Positions 6,941-15,036 of a stretch of DNA of 52,263 bases are shown here, in pieces. Within the stretch, counting starts at the first letter, position 1; every line of letters begins with the position of its first letter. Source of the stretch: Thermoplasmata archaeon (GTDB taxonomy: Archaea > Thermoplasmatota > E2 > DHVEG-1). A program made the translations under genes and the position numbers. The stretch spans positions 1 to 52,263 of the forward strand of contig DQIQ01000007.1 of the NCBI GenBank assembly GCA_003942085.1, written 5' to 3'. The notes beneath the pieces are model-generated. The model was not told where the DNA came from. It saw nothing but the letters and a program-made list of their open reading frames with translations, and ran no database searches.

Positions 6941-8842
6941 CTACCTTCGTTTTAATTTTAAAATAAAACCAACAAATATCCCTAACACTGATAGAAAGAC
7001 GACGATGATGAGAATGGGGAATGGAATTTCAACATTAAAGATGGAGAATCCTTCAGGATTGCTGCCCTGTGAAGTCGATTGAACAATATTTACCGTTGTT
7101 GAAGCTGTTGCGCTCTCACCATCCACATCTGTTACTGTCAGGGTCACGGTGTATGTCCCTGGTCTGATATAGACATGGGTGGGTGTAAGGTCAGATCCTG
7201 TGATGTTATCGCCAAAACTCCAGGACCCGCTGATTGCTCCTTCTGCATCATGACTTCCTGAACCGTCGAACAGAATTGTTTCGTTGACTTTTCCGGTATA
7301 TGGACCTCCAGCATCTGCTACAGGAGCTTGATTATCTATGTTTCCTGATGAAGAACTATGCCCAATAATTAATGTGGCTGTCACTTGTGGTGACCATTCT
7401 GTACCATCTTTCACCTGAAAATAAATAGTATGGGTCCCTACCGATAGGTTTGTCCTACTAAACGAAGCTGATGTGCTAAGTATTCCATCTTTGCTTGATA
7501 ACCATTTATAGGTGGTAATGGAGCCATCCTCATCTGATCCATGACCCCTGAAGAAAACAGCTCCCCCTTGTTGAGCTGGGTTTGGTGTTATCTCATCGAT
7601 ATACGCGGTCGGTGCAATATTCACCGCAGAATTAATAGTGAGAGTCGCTGTTTTTTCTGTAGACCAGGAGGCAGCATTATCCATGACTTTAAAATAGATT
7701 GTATGTGTCCCAATGGTGAGTGTTGATGTACTAAAACTTTTGTTAGTACTCAACGTTCCATCAATGCTGGATCGCCAATGATATCCAACAATATATCCAT
7801 CTGTATCTGTTCCCTCTCCGGTGAATGTAATCGTTTCGTTTTGAACCGCTGAAATCTTGGAAATAGACAAGGAAACAGCAATCGGCGGTTGGTTTCCACC
7901 ACCAGGTTGTTCAGGTTGCTTGAAGTATCCGAGCGGAAAATTATCTATATTGGTTCCGCCAGGGATGTTATACGGGGTGTCTCCGATACCGTCGCTGTTG
8001 TTATCATATTTATTATAATCATTCCAGTAGTTACCCTGGTTATTTGCATACCAAGTATTGGTTGATGAATCCTGTGCATTCTGATTGTTATTAGTAAAAT
8101 CATTTAGGGTGAATATATTGCTTGATGATTGGAAAACATACACTCCATAAATGGTATTATCGCGGATGGTGTTGCTTGTCAGTTGGTTATTCATAGAAAA
8201 AGACGTGAGTTGGATTCCCTTTTGATTATTTTGGATAATATTATTCTCGATGATATTCTGTTCTGATACCGTCACACTAATTCCTGCGATTTTATTATTC
8301 GTGATAATATTGTCGTGAATAATTAACATTTGACAGTGATCAATCGATATTCCTTCACCTTCATGACTATTCAAGATTTTATTTTTTGAGATTTCACCAG
8401 TTGTTATATATGAAAAGGTTATGCAGTCAAAACCGCTTCCCCCTGCGTTTCGAATGGTGAGATTCGTGATATGGACGTGAATTTCGCTATCAATATTACC
8501 ATGGGCATTTACTACGTGGCCGCTACCTCCTCCATCGATGAATGTTGTATCTTTGTTTTCACCTATGATCGTCAAATCTTTCGTAATAACGACATTTTCA
8601 TTATAGGTTCCACTTAATACCGAAATAGTATCGCCAGCGTTCGCAGCCGTAATTCCATCGTGAATGGTTTTATAGGGATAATTTTGTGTCCCGTTCCAGG
8701 GTCCGATTGTGTTACTGTCGTCAACATAAATAGTTGTTCCTGTAGCTTGACATTTTTCTGTTAGAAAAATGTTTCCTGCACAGCAAACCATAATCGTACT
8801 AATAATGAAAGCTATACTCACTTTTCCATAAATCATCATCAA
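6941..8842 (-). CDS. Surface protein: NosD beta-helix, three Ig/PKD domains, C-terminal anchor
   Basis: Secreted, membrane-anchored protein of 633 residues. Order: signal peptide (1 to about 33); right-handed parallel beta-helix of the NosD/CASH type (about 40-290, many NxI/NNxI turns, ending in the NosD signature GNYWNDYN with NSDGIGDTPY); Ig/PKD-like domain (about 315-400); a second such domain (about 412-495); classic PKD domain (about 507-592, with SWSFGDN and YTVTLTVTD); one membrane helix (about 605-628); and a KLKRR stop-transfer tail. Such proteins are surface adhesins or glycan-binding or -processing proteins in archaea; the ligand is unknown. A larger relative is at 19089-22739. Confidence 0.85.
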   Translation of the reverse strand: MMMIYGKVSIAFIISTIMVCCAGNIFLTEKCQATGTTIYVDDSNTIGPWNGTQNYPYKTIHDGITAANAGDTISVLSGTYNENVVITKDLTIIGENKDTTFIDGGGSGHVVNAHGNIDSEIHVHITNLTIRNAGGSGFDCITFSYITTGEISKNKILNSHEGEGISIDHCQMLIIHDNIITNNKIAGISVTVSEQNIIENNIIQNNQKGIQLTSFSMNNQLTSNTIRDNTIYGVYVFQSSSNIFTLNDFTNNNQNAQDSSTNTWYANNQGNYWNDYNKYDNNSDGIGDTPYNIPGGTNIDNFPLGYFKQPEQPGGGNQPPIAVSLSISKISAVQNETITFTGEGTDTDGYIVGYHWRSSIDGTLSTNKSFSTSTLTIGTHTIYFKVMDNAASWSTEKTATLTINSAVNIAPTAYIDEITPNPAQQGGAVFFRGHGSDEDGSITTYKWLSSKDGILSTSASFSRTNLSVGTHTIYFQVKDGTEWSPQVTATLIIGHSSSSGNIDNQAPVADAGGPYTGKVNETILFDGSGSHDAEGAISGSWSFGDNITGSDLTPTHVYIRPGTYTVTLTVTDVDGESATASTTVNIVQSTSQGSNPEGFSIFNVEIPFPILIIVVFLSVLGIFVGFILKLKRR

Positions 8843-8892
8843 TCCCGTTCCATCTCTCTACCTGATAGTAAATACAGTTCTCTGAGTAATGC

Positions 8893-8900
8893 TATATAAT
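8893..8900 (-). promoter_or_regulatory. TATA-like box for the 6941-8842 surface gene
   Basis: TATATAAT lies about 50 nt before the minus-strand ATG at 8842 in the roughly 200-nt gap between the surface gene and the divergent microprotein gene at 9042. The same gap holds a second TATA-like element (TTTATATAC, about 8993-9001) for the plus strand. No other feature is seen in the gap. Confidence 0.35.
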
Positions 8901-9041
8901 AATGCGGTGCGAAAACGTCAGAGTGTAATAATCCCTTTCTAGAATTAAACATTCATTATTTTTACTTTTTTCTATCTGTTTTTGTCGGAATGTTTATATA
9001 CTCATAAATTAACTTTAAAATATATAAAATAAGGAATTATT

Positions 9042-9296
9042 ATGACAAGTGAACATATCTGGGCCTGGCTCCAAACAAAAGGAAATATCCTGAAGGTTAT
9101 CTCAGACCCAGAACGAGGCATTATCGAAGTAATCAATGAAAAAGGTGAAATATTAATTCGGAAGACGAATCTGAGTAAACGACAAGTTGAAACGGTCGAA
9201 AGAAATTTTTTACACCATATAGCGAAAAGAATAAATGGACGAGAACCCACAAGATCTTGTGAGAATCGCGACACATTCGATCCGATGATTGTTTAA
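9042..9296 (+). CDS. Microprotein, paralog of the one at 4918
   Basis: 84-residue protein of unknown function, clearly homologous to the 4918-5154 product: same order of W.W.Q, ILK.IS, E.G.I and RKTNLSKRQVETVE. It has a longer polar tail (REPTRSCENRD). An AGGA sequence 7-8 nt before the ATG supports the start, and a TATA-like box lies about 40 nt upstream. It is divergent from the NosD/PKD surface gene, so the two copies bracket the surface/pilin/KaiC block. A role as a small regulator or adaptor is conceivable, but nothing in the sequence shows it. Confidence 0.68.
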   Translation: MTSEHIWAWLQTKGNILKVISDPERGIIEVINEKGEILIRKTNLSKRQVETVERNFLHHIAKRINGREPTRSCENRDTFDPMIV

Positions 9297-9399
9297 ATAC
9301 ATTCATGTTCTGACGTCATATTGTCATACACATCAAAAAAGTATTTTCGTTGCATTTTAAGCAAAAAATTAATATCCCTATTCATTATGTCATTTTCGG

Positions 9400-9774
9400 A
9401 TGCAAAAAAAGATTATGATCGTTGATGACGATCCTGATATTCTTATCACAATTCGAGAACTCTTTGAAACAGACGGATTTGAAGTGTACACCGTCCCCTG
9501 CGGAAAAGATTGCATCGAAGAACTTGAAAACGGTTTCAAAGGTGTCATCCTAATGGACATTATGATGCCACATTTGGATGGATGGTCAACTATTCGTCAA
9601 ATTGTAAGTAAAGGTCTTGATAAAGGAAATATTATTTCAATGATATCGGCAAAGGATGAATGTGATTGGAGGTATGAGGATCTCAAACAATATGTCCGCA
9701 ATTACATCAACAAACCATTTGATACCAAGGAGCTATTGCATATAATCAGAGGTTATTTTACAACCCAAAAATAA
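9400..9774 (+). CDS. Stand-alone CheY-like response regulator
   Basis: Receiver domain only, 124 residues, so it acts through protein contacts rather than a fused output. Acidic pocket DDD at residues 9-11, phosphoacceptor Asp53 in ILMDIMMP, Ser in SMISAKDE at the switch position, and the conserved Lys in INKPFD. A TATA-like AATTAATATCC (about 9366-9376) lies close to the ATG and no ribosome binding site is visible, suggesting a leaderless transcript. No histidine kinase adjoins it; the kinase at 15037 is a candidate partner but has its own receiver gene. Confidence 0.9.
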   Translation: MQKKIMIVDDDPDILITIRELFETDGFEVYTVPCGKDCIEELENGFKGVILMDIMMPHLDGWSTIRQIVSKGLDKGNIISMISAKDECDWRYEDLKQYVRNYINKPFDTKELLHIIRGYFTTQK

Positions 9775-9798
9775 TTTTTTCTCAAAATCTAATTTTTG
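9773..9798 (+). terminator. T-rich convergent terminator region
   Basis: After the response regulator stop there is a run of T (ATTTTTTCTC) and a further T-rich stretch up to the end of the convergent RHH gene, as expected for archaeal termination at oligo-T. No stable hairpin is evident. Confidence 0.3.
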
Positions 9799-10215
9799 TT
9801 AGCGCTTTTTGAGAAATTCATCAACCTGCTGATGAATGTCATACACAATACCTAGTTTGAATGGGCCCGAAATCTGTGTCGAGCTGGGATCTGAGAGTGA
9901 TAGTACACATAATTGTCTTTGAAGTTTCATGACTTCGCTTTCAATTTGTTTTTGTGTTCTCGTCATCTGGTTTCGTAAATCCTGTATCTCCTGTTTCAAT
10001 CCTTTATTTGATTCAGAAAATTTCGGCTTTGTATTTTCTTCCTGTAGAAAATTATTTTTTACCTGAACATTTTGAGGTAATATCTCCTGGTTACATTCAA
10101 AATATTGATGAAGTGCATTCCTTAGAAGTTCACTGTTACTTATACCTTGTTTGTTTAGTTGTGAAACAATTTGTTCCTCTTTTTCAGACAGTTTGAGTGC
10201 AATCGTTTTACCCAT
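9799..10215 (-). CDS. Ribbon-helix-helix DNA-binding protein with coiled coil
   Basis: Predicted transcription factor of the CopG/Arc/MetJ ribbon-helix-helix type, 138 residues. The N-terminal 42 residues show the DNA-contacting strand (KTIALKLSEKEE) and two helices (IVSQLNKQGI, SNSELLRNALHQYF). A polar linker and a heptad-rich coiled coil (about residues 75-110) follow. It is paralogous to the adjacent gene at 10337-10969 in its first 45 residues. Such proteins dimerise and bind short direct or inverted repeats, often autoregulating or acting in plasmid partition. No repeats like those of its neighbour are found in or before this gene. Confidence 0.75.
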   Translation of the reverse strand: MGKTIALKLSEKEEQIVSQLNKQGISNSELLRNALHQYFECNQEILPQNVQVKNNFLQEENTKPKFSESNKGLKQEIQDLRNQMTRTQKQIESEVMKLQRQLCVLSLSDPSSTQISGPFKLGIVYDIHQQVDEFLKKR

Positions 10216-10336
10216 AGCGAACCCATCCCAATTAAAGGTGTTAATAATTTCATTGCATATAAATGTAGATGGTTTTGATTAATGATCTCAAAAAGAAAAA
10301 CACAGAATCCTTCATAAGAGCGGGTAGTTAGGGTCG

Positions 10337-10969
10337 TTACATCCTAACGTTCTGTGGGGTCCACCTTTTCTTCAGTATCTCCTGTCGATTTTCTGATGGT
10401 GTAGGTATCTCGAAGGTTTGAGGGGGGGACTTTCGACATTCTTCGATATAAAACATTATCTGATCGAATCTATCATCGATACGTTTTGTTGAATCCTTGA
10501 CGTTATTCTGATATTCTGTTTGAAGTGATTGATAGGTCTCTTTCCAATACAGCATTTCCATTGCATATCTCGTTTTCCAATCGTGTAATTCACTGTCAAG
10601 CTGCTGGATATGTCTTTGAAGTTGGTAGACATACTGATCTAAGAAAGCTGCTTGAGATTGATTGACATGGTTTACAGGATTGTAAACCACTTTTTCTCGA
10701 AGGAAATCGTCAACTTTGTTTACATTTTGGTTTACATGGTTTACAACATTATATGCTTTTCTATTGTCTTCTTTTTTCTTCCCCTGTTGAAAATGGTTTA
10801 CGTGGTTTACATCTTTATATTGTTTTTCCCTATTTTTCGCATCATCTTCTTTTATATATTTCTTGAAAGCTTCGCGGATTATTACACTTGGTGAGATACC
10901 CTTTTTTCGCATGGAATCAATGAGTTCTTCCTCCTGGGAAGTAACTCGCAATGATATCGTTTTTCTCAT
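10337..10969 (-). CDS. Ribbon-helix-helix protein with VNHVN repeats and coiled coil
   Basis: Second ribbon-helix-helix protein, 210 residues from the chosen start MRKTISLRV. RHH domain at about 1-42, then a low-complexity linker (about 45-110) with repeated V-N-H-V-N words, then a long coiled coil (about 115-190). The V-N-H-V-N words are written by tandem GTAAACCA octamers in the coding strand. The same octamer is repeated at 11-bp spacing in the upstream region. This start has a GAGGTGA ribosome binding site 8 nt before its ATG; the upstream GTG at 10981 would overlap that site. Autoregulation, or a partition-like ParR/parC role, are possible readings; neither is shown. Confidence 0.72.
   Translation of the reverse strand: MRKTISLRVTSQEEELIDSMRKKGISPSVIIREAFKKYIKEDDAKNREKQYKDVNHVNHFQQGKKKEDNRKAYNVVNHVNQNVNKVDDFLREKVVYNPVNHVNQSQAAFLDQYVYQLQRHIQQLDSELHDWKTRYAMEMLYWKETYQSLQTEYQNNVKDSTKRIDDRFDQIMFYIEECRKSPPQTFEIPTPSENRQEILKKRWTPQNVRM
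10668..10810. repeat. GTAAACCA octamer cluster inside the RHH gene
   Basis: Six exact copies of the octamer (TGGTTTAC on the plus strand unless noted): 10668-10675, 10682-10689 (plus strand GTAAACCA), 10728-10735, 10737-10744, 10794-10801 and 10803-10810. The first two form a perfect inverted repeat with 9-nt arms and a 4-nt centre (10668-10689). Two pairs are in tandem at 9-bp spacing, which keeps the reading frame and gives V-N-H-V-N in the protein. The same octamer makes up the upstream array. Confidence 0.85.
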
Positions 10970-11004
10970 CGTAAATTTCACCTCAAAAATACAGATTTAT
11001 ACTT

Positions 11005-11106
11005 GTAAACCATGTGTAAGCCACTTGTAAACCATGATATTATTTAACAATGACTTTTTTCTCCATGTGAAGGATGGTAAAAAAGTCGTAAACCACCTGT
11101 AAACCA
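11005..11106 (+). promoter_or_regulatory. GTAAACCA operator-like array upstream of the RHH gene
   Basis: Direct repeats at 11005-11012, 11016-11023 (variant GTAAGCCA) and 11027-11034, and again at 11088-11095 and 11099-11106. Within each group the spacing is exactly 11 bp, one helical turn. The first group abuts a minus-strand TATA-like box (ATTTATA at 10995-11001) for the RHH gene, covering the region where BRE and TFB would bind. Tandem sites on one face of the helix fit cooperative binding by RHH dimers. The array also lies in the shared intergenic region with argS, about 215 nt or more from its TATA box. Confidence 0.65.
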
Positions 11107-11353
11107 CGATACTTTCTATCAAGGTTATGTCTGTCTTGGCCATCATCCTCGCAAAAGAATCATTCCACAAGTACTTATAGTTTTTTAACATTAAAAATAG
11201 ATAAAAACCCAATAACATCAAAACGACATTTCTGTTATATGACCTAGATGCTAAAAATATTTAAATTTTCAGCTCAAACACGTTTTCAACAATAAGAAAA
11301 CAAGAGGTGGAGAACAAAACCTTATAATACCATGGCAATTCCCACACGGTAGT
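11107..11353 (+). promoter_or_regulatory. argS upstream region with TATA-like box
   Basis: This is the rest of the 384-nt stretch without a gene between the RHH gene and argS. The TATA-like TTATAATA at 11322-11329 is centred 28 nt before the argS ATG at 11354, so the message is probably leaderless; no ribosome binding site is visible. An A/T-rich AAAATATTTAAATTTTC near 11252-11270 could be an alternative promoter. Apart from the octamer array to the left, no other structure is seen. Confidence 0.5.
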
Positions 11354-13078
11354 ATGTATCCGTTCGATCAATGTAAAAAAGAAATCACAATAGAACTTCA
11401 GAAGGTACTAGCAAAATACCATAGTAATATCGAGATCAGAGTTGAGATCCCACCAAACAACATGGGTGATTTTGCGTTTCCATGTTTTTCTCTAGCACCT
11501 TATGCAAAAAAATCCCCGATTGATTTAGCAAAAGATATTGCATCAGGCATCTCAAAAAACAAATTGATTACAAAGATAGATGCAAAAGGAGGATATGTCA
11601 ACTTCTTCATTGACAACACCTATCTTACATCGGTAACGCTAAAATCTATTTTAGAAAAAAAAGACACGTACGGATGTCTTCAAAAAAAGAAGAAAAAAGT
11701 TATTATTGAGCACACATCCGCAAACCCGAATGGTCCCTTGCATGTGGGACGAGCACGAAACCCTATCATTGGAGACACCCTTGTTCGCATCTTCAAGGCA
11801 GCTGGCTATGATGTCGAATCTCAATTCTATCTTGATGACATGGGTAAACAGGTTGCAATTCTTGCTTGGGGCATCCATAACCTTGATGGAAAACAAATTC
11901 CATTATCTGAAAATAAGAAAGCAGATCATCAAAAGGTCGGATTCTACCAAATAGCGAATGAACGCATGGAATCAGATGAGAAAGTTACTGAAGCCATTGG
12001 TGAAATCGTCAAAAAGTTAGAACAGGGTGATCATAACACTATTGATATGATTCATGCATCCTATGCACCAGTACTAGACGGTATAAAACAGAGTCTCTCA
12101 AGAATCAACATCCACATTGATACCTATATTCCTGAATCAGCATTCATCAACGATAAAAGCGTCGATAGAGTCATTAATGAACTAAAACAAACAACCTACT
12201 GTCATGAACAAGATGCCGCGTTTTATTTAGACATGGAACCGTTTGGTATTCATGGGAGAAGCACAAAATTTTTCTTTTTAAGAAGCGATGGTACAACCCT
12301 TTATGCAACCAGAGATATAGCCTATCATCAATGGAAAGCACACCATGCAGACCTGCTCATAAATGTTCTTGGTGAAGATCATAAACTAGAATCAAAACAA
12401 GTGCAAGTCGCTCTAGAGCTTTTACACACGAAGGTTCTCCCACAGATCGTATTCTATGCATTTGTCTCATTACCTGAAGGTAAAATGTCAACACGACGAG
12501 GTCGGGTCGTCTATCTTGATGAACTCATTGACGAATGCATCGAGCGTGCATACGAAGAAGTTAAAAAAAGACGGGCCAGTGAACTGACAGAATCTCAAAT
12601 GAAAAAAATCGCAGAACTAGTCGGTATTGGTTGTTTACGATACAATATCATAAAAATCCAACCTGAAAAAGACATCCTTTTTACATGGGAAGAGGCGTTA
12701 AATTTTGAAGGAAATGCTATTCCGTTTATTCAGTATGCTCATGCCCGAGCTTGTAGTATTCTTTCTAAAACAAAAGTAAAAAAATATACGTATGATTCTA
12801 CCCTGCTGACACATAATTCAGAAATACTTCTAGTAAAACAACTCGCGCGATTCCCCCTTGTTATTGATGATGCGTGCATTGGGTGCAAACCGCATATCGT
12901 TGCAAACTATCTTTACGAAACAGCTTCTGTCTTTAATCAATTCTATAGGGATTGTCCTGTACTTTCTGAGGAAAATATAATACTTCGTTCCTCACGAATC
13001 GCACTGGTAAATGCAACCAAAATCGTTCTTCATAATGCTCTTGATTTGCTAGGTATCTCTGCACCTGAGGAAATGTAA
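11354..13078 (+). CDS. argS: Arginyl-tRNA synthetase
   Basis: Class Ia aminoacyl-tRNA synthetase that charges tRNA-Arg with arginine. The 574 residues are the usual length. Order: N-terminal Arg-specific additional domain (1 to about 110); Rossmann catalytic domain with the HIGH-type motif HVGR at 130-133 after SANPNGPLHVGR; KMSK-type loop KMSTR at 377-381; and a C-terminal DALR anticodon-binding domain ending in NALDLLGISAPEEM. A TATA-like element 28 nt upstream suggests a leaderless start. The next gene starts immediately after the stop, so the two are translationally coupled. Confidence 0.96.
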   Translation: MYPFDQCKKEITIELQKVLAKYHSNIEIRVEIPPNNMGDFAFPCFSLAPYAKKSPIDLAKDIASGISKNKLITKIDAKGGYVNFFIDNTYLTSVTLKSILEKKDTYGCLQKKKKKVIIEHTSANPNGPLHVGRARNPIIGDTLVRIFKAAGYDVESQFYLDDMGKQVAILAWGIHNLDGKQIPLSENKKADHQKVGFYQIANERMESDEKVTEAIGEIVKKLEQGDHNTIDMIHASYAPVLDGIKQSLSRINIHIDTYIPESAFINDKSVDRVINELKQTTYCHEQDAAFYLDMEPFGIHGRSTKFFFLRSDGTTLYATRDIAYHQWKAHHADLLINVLGEDHKLESKQVQVALELLHTKVLPQIVFYAFVSLPEGKMSTRRGRVVYLDELIDECIERAYEEVKKRRASELTESQMKKIAELVGIGCLRYNIIKIQPEKDILFTWEEALNFEGNAIPFIQYAHARACSILSKTKVKKYTYDSTLLTHNSEILLVKQLARFPLVIDDACIGCKPHIVANYLYETASVFNQFYRDCPVLSEENIILRSSRIALVNATKIVLHNALDLLGISAPEEM

Positions 13079-13873
13079 ATGGACTTTAAACCCATCAACT
13101 GCCACTCTATTGTGAAAAAAATTACCAAGAAAGACTCACTTTTTCATGGAAACTACTGCGTTGATCCGTACCAAAATTGTGAATTTGGATGTCGCTACTG
13201 TGATTCTTCCCTTGAGAAAAAGATTTATGTGAAAACAAATGCGGTAGACATTTTAAAAAAAGAGCTCCTGTCTATAAAAAATGGGATGATCATCATTGGA
13301 TCTGTTCATGACCCCTATCAAAACGCTGAAAAAATATTTAAACTTACCCGGTCTATTCTTGAACTCCTAAAACAATTAAATTTTCCGTGTCATATACTCA
13401 CAAAATCTCCTTTAATTTTAAGGGATATTGATCTTTTGTCTCAACTCGATTGTATGGTAACAGTAAGCGTATCTTCATTAAATGATCAGGTTGTTCGTAT
13501 TTTTGAACCAGACGTTCCGTCCCCAACCGTTCGCCTGCAAACCGTTCAAACTCTTCGTGATCATGGTATTTCAGCGGGTTTAGCATTGATTCCGATGCTT
13601 CCGTACATCGTTGAATCAGAGATAGAATCAATCGTGAAAGCAGCACAGAATGTCAATGCCCAATACATCCTGCATAAGCATTTAGAGCTGAAAGGAGATC
13701 AGGAACGACTTTTTAGAAATTTAATTGAAGAACATTATCCTCATCTCCTGCCGGATTATGATACATTATACGAGAATGATTTTAACCCTCGGAAAGAATA
13801 TATCCAGAAGTTAAATAACGCGCTGTCAGAATATTGTAAAAAATTCAGTATTTCCAACAAAATTACGGTATAA
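13079..13873 (+). CDS. SPL-like radical SAM protein
   Basis: Radical SAM protein of the SplB/Rv2578c-like group (COG1533), 264 residues. The cluster motif CxxxCxxC is at C34, C38 and C41 (CEFGCRYC) preceded by NYCVDPYQN, and the partial TIM barrel is otherwise normal (GSVHDPYQNAEK, HILTKSPLILRDIDLL, VSVSSLNDQ). True spore photoproduct lyases repair a thymine dimer in spores; archaeal members of this group have no settled function. The ATG follows the argS stop with no gap, so expression is tied to argS. The coupling may simply reflect operon packing. Confidence 0.85.
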   Translation: MDFKPINCHSIVKKITKKDSLFHGNYCVDPYQNCEFGCRYCDSSLEKKIYVKTNAVDILKKELLSIKNGMIIIGSVHDPYQNAEKIFKLTRSILELLKQLNFPCHILTKSPLILRDIDLLSQLDCMVTVSVSSLNDQVVRIFEPDVPSPTVRLQTVQTLRDHGISAGLALIPMLPYIVESEIESIVKAAQNVNAQYILHKHLELKGDQERLFRNLIEEHYPHLLPDYDTLYENDFNPRKEYIQKLNNALSEYCKKFSISNKITV

Positions 13874-13897
13874 TCAACAAAAAATTTGAATAAAACA
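13874..13897 (+). terminator. Short convergent gap, A/T rich
   Basis: The gap between convergent genes holds an A-rich stretch ending in a T run on the opposite strand, and the convergent gene ends in a run of lysine codons (T-rich on the plus strand, 13900-13917). Bidirectional oligo-T termination is plausible; no hairpin is seen. Confidence 0.25.
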
Positions 13898-14413
13898 TTA
13901 TTTTTTCTTTTTTTGCTTCATCATTCGATCGATGATTGTTTTCTCATTGGAATCTGTGATGTAATCCTCTTTTACAAGATGTTTTTTACGTTTCAATATC
14001 TCATCAATTTTCTTTTCATCAGCTTGTATAAAAATTTTTTCTTCGTATTCCTTTTTCTTCAGATTCGACGGTCCTAGATCTTCTGATACTTCGATGCCCA
14101 TATCGTTTGGTAAAGGGGCGATTCGTATCTCAGAAGAGCGATGGGAATAATCTACCTCTTCTGTCTGAGATGGAGGAGTATCGATATCCTGTGGTCTATT
14201 TTTTTCTTTCAATGGAGCTTTATTGCCCCCGATAAGTTCAAATGCTTCGGCGATAAAATTTATTTCATCGTCTGTAGGGGACCAGCTGATGGTCTCGTCT
14301 TCTAACAGGAGGTTAGGAGCGTTTTTATCAAATTGAACACTAAGCATCAGTGTTTTTGATTCCGCATCTTTTTGTATCTGCAGTGAAATAAATATATTCT
14401 CGTTTTTTTTCAT
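13898..14413 (-). CDS. Hypothetical soluble protein with charged C-terminus
   Basis: Not recognised. From the chosen start MKKNENIF the protein has 171 residues. A beta-rich N-terminal third (IFISLQIQKDAESKTLMLSVQFD) is followed by a segment with SWSPTDDEINFIAEAFELI that looks like a helical domain. A low-complexity acidic linker follows, then a Lys/Glu-rich tail ending MMKQKKKK. The frame is open 12 codons further upstream. A TATA-like TATAAATT near 14453-14460 would place transcription initiation close to the upstream ATG, so the internal start is preferred but not certain. No signal peptide or membrane helix. Divergent from the two-component operon at 14587. Confidence 0.55.
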   Translation of the reverse strand: MKKNENIFISLQIQKDAESKTLMLSVQFDKNAPNLLLEDETISWSPTDDEINFIAEAFELIGGNKAPLKEKNRPQDIDTPPSQTEEVDYSHRSSEIRIAPLPNDMGIEVSEDLGPSNLKKKEYEEKIFIQADEKKIDEILKRKKHLVKEDYITDSNEKTIIDRMMKQKKKK

Positions 14414-14586
14414 AGTGCGCCCATCAGAGTTAATTGAGGCTAATATCATCTATGAGAATTTATACTTTTCTTTTTCTTCTGCACCGGATGTACAATGAGC
14501 GACTGAAGGATTAATTTTAATACACAATTAACGATATCTTATTATAGTCAAACCAGACTTACGAGCATGGATGAGGAGACTGTAAC

Positions 14587-14949
14587 ATGAAAAAAGTCAT
14601 GGTTGTCGACAACGAACCAGATATCGTTGATTTGACCAGAACAGTATTGGAACTTGGGGGCTACACGGTTGTACCATCATATAGTGGTGAAGAAGCATTG
14701 CGGAGACTTGAGAAAGAAAAAGTCGATTTAGTTCTATTAGATATTATGATGCCTGGGATGAGCGGTTGGGATGTTTTCAATCGTATTAAGAAGAAAAATA
14801 AAGACATTAAGGTTGCATTTATGAGTGTCTTGGATATTTCTGATAAGCGAAAACAAGTATTGATTGATGAAGGATTGGCAGATTACATCATGAAGCCGTT
14901 TGACAAGGAAACGCTCTTACAACGAGTTGATAAAATATTAAAAACCTGA
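14587..14949 (+). CDS. CheY-like response regulator of a PAS kinase operon
   Basis: Receiver domain only, 120 residues. Acidic site D8-N9-E10, phosphoacceptor Asp52 in LVLLDIMMPGMSGWD, Ser at the switch position (FMSVLD) and Lys in IMKPFD. A GAGGAG ribosome binding site lies about 9 nt before the ATG, and a TATA-like TATTATAG sits about 40-48 nt upstream. It leads the operon with the multi-PAS histidine kinase (88 nt gap) and the possible winged-helix protein, so it is the likely phosphoacceptor of that kinase. Confidence 0.92.
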   Translation: MKKVMVVDNEPDIVDLTRTVLELGGYTVVPSYSGEEALRRLEKEKVDLVLLDIMMPGMSGWDVFNRIKKKNKDIKVAFMSVLDISDKRKQVLIDEGLADYIMKPFDKETLLQRVDKILKT

Positions 14950-15036
14950 AAATACGCTTAGGATTATTCATCTATTCTGGGATGTAAAAAATGGGATGCA
15001 AAAAAAGGACTAGAACATACAGCTAGGAAGGGAATC

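Noticed and set aside
11005-11106. CRISPR array
   Set aside because: Repeats are only 8 bp with 3-bp spacers; no unique spacers of CRISPR length and no cas genes in the window.
10997-11221. Minus-strand frame of 74 codons between the RHH gene and argS
   Set aside because: It overlaps the repeat array and has repeats in its translation only because of the octamers; hydrophobic start is A/T-rich DNA; no start signal.
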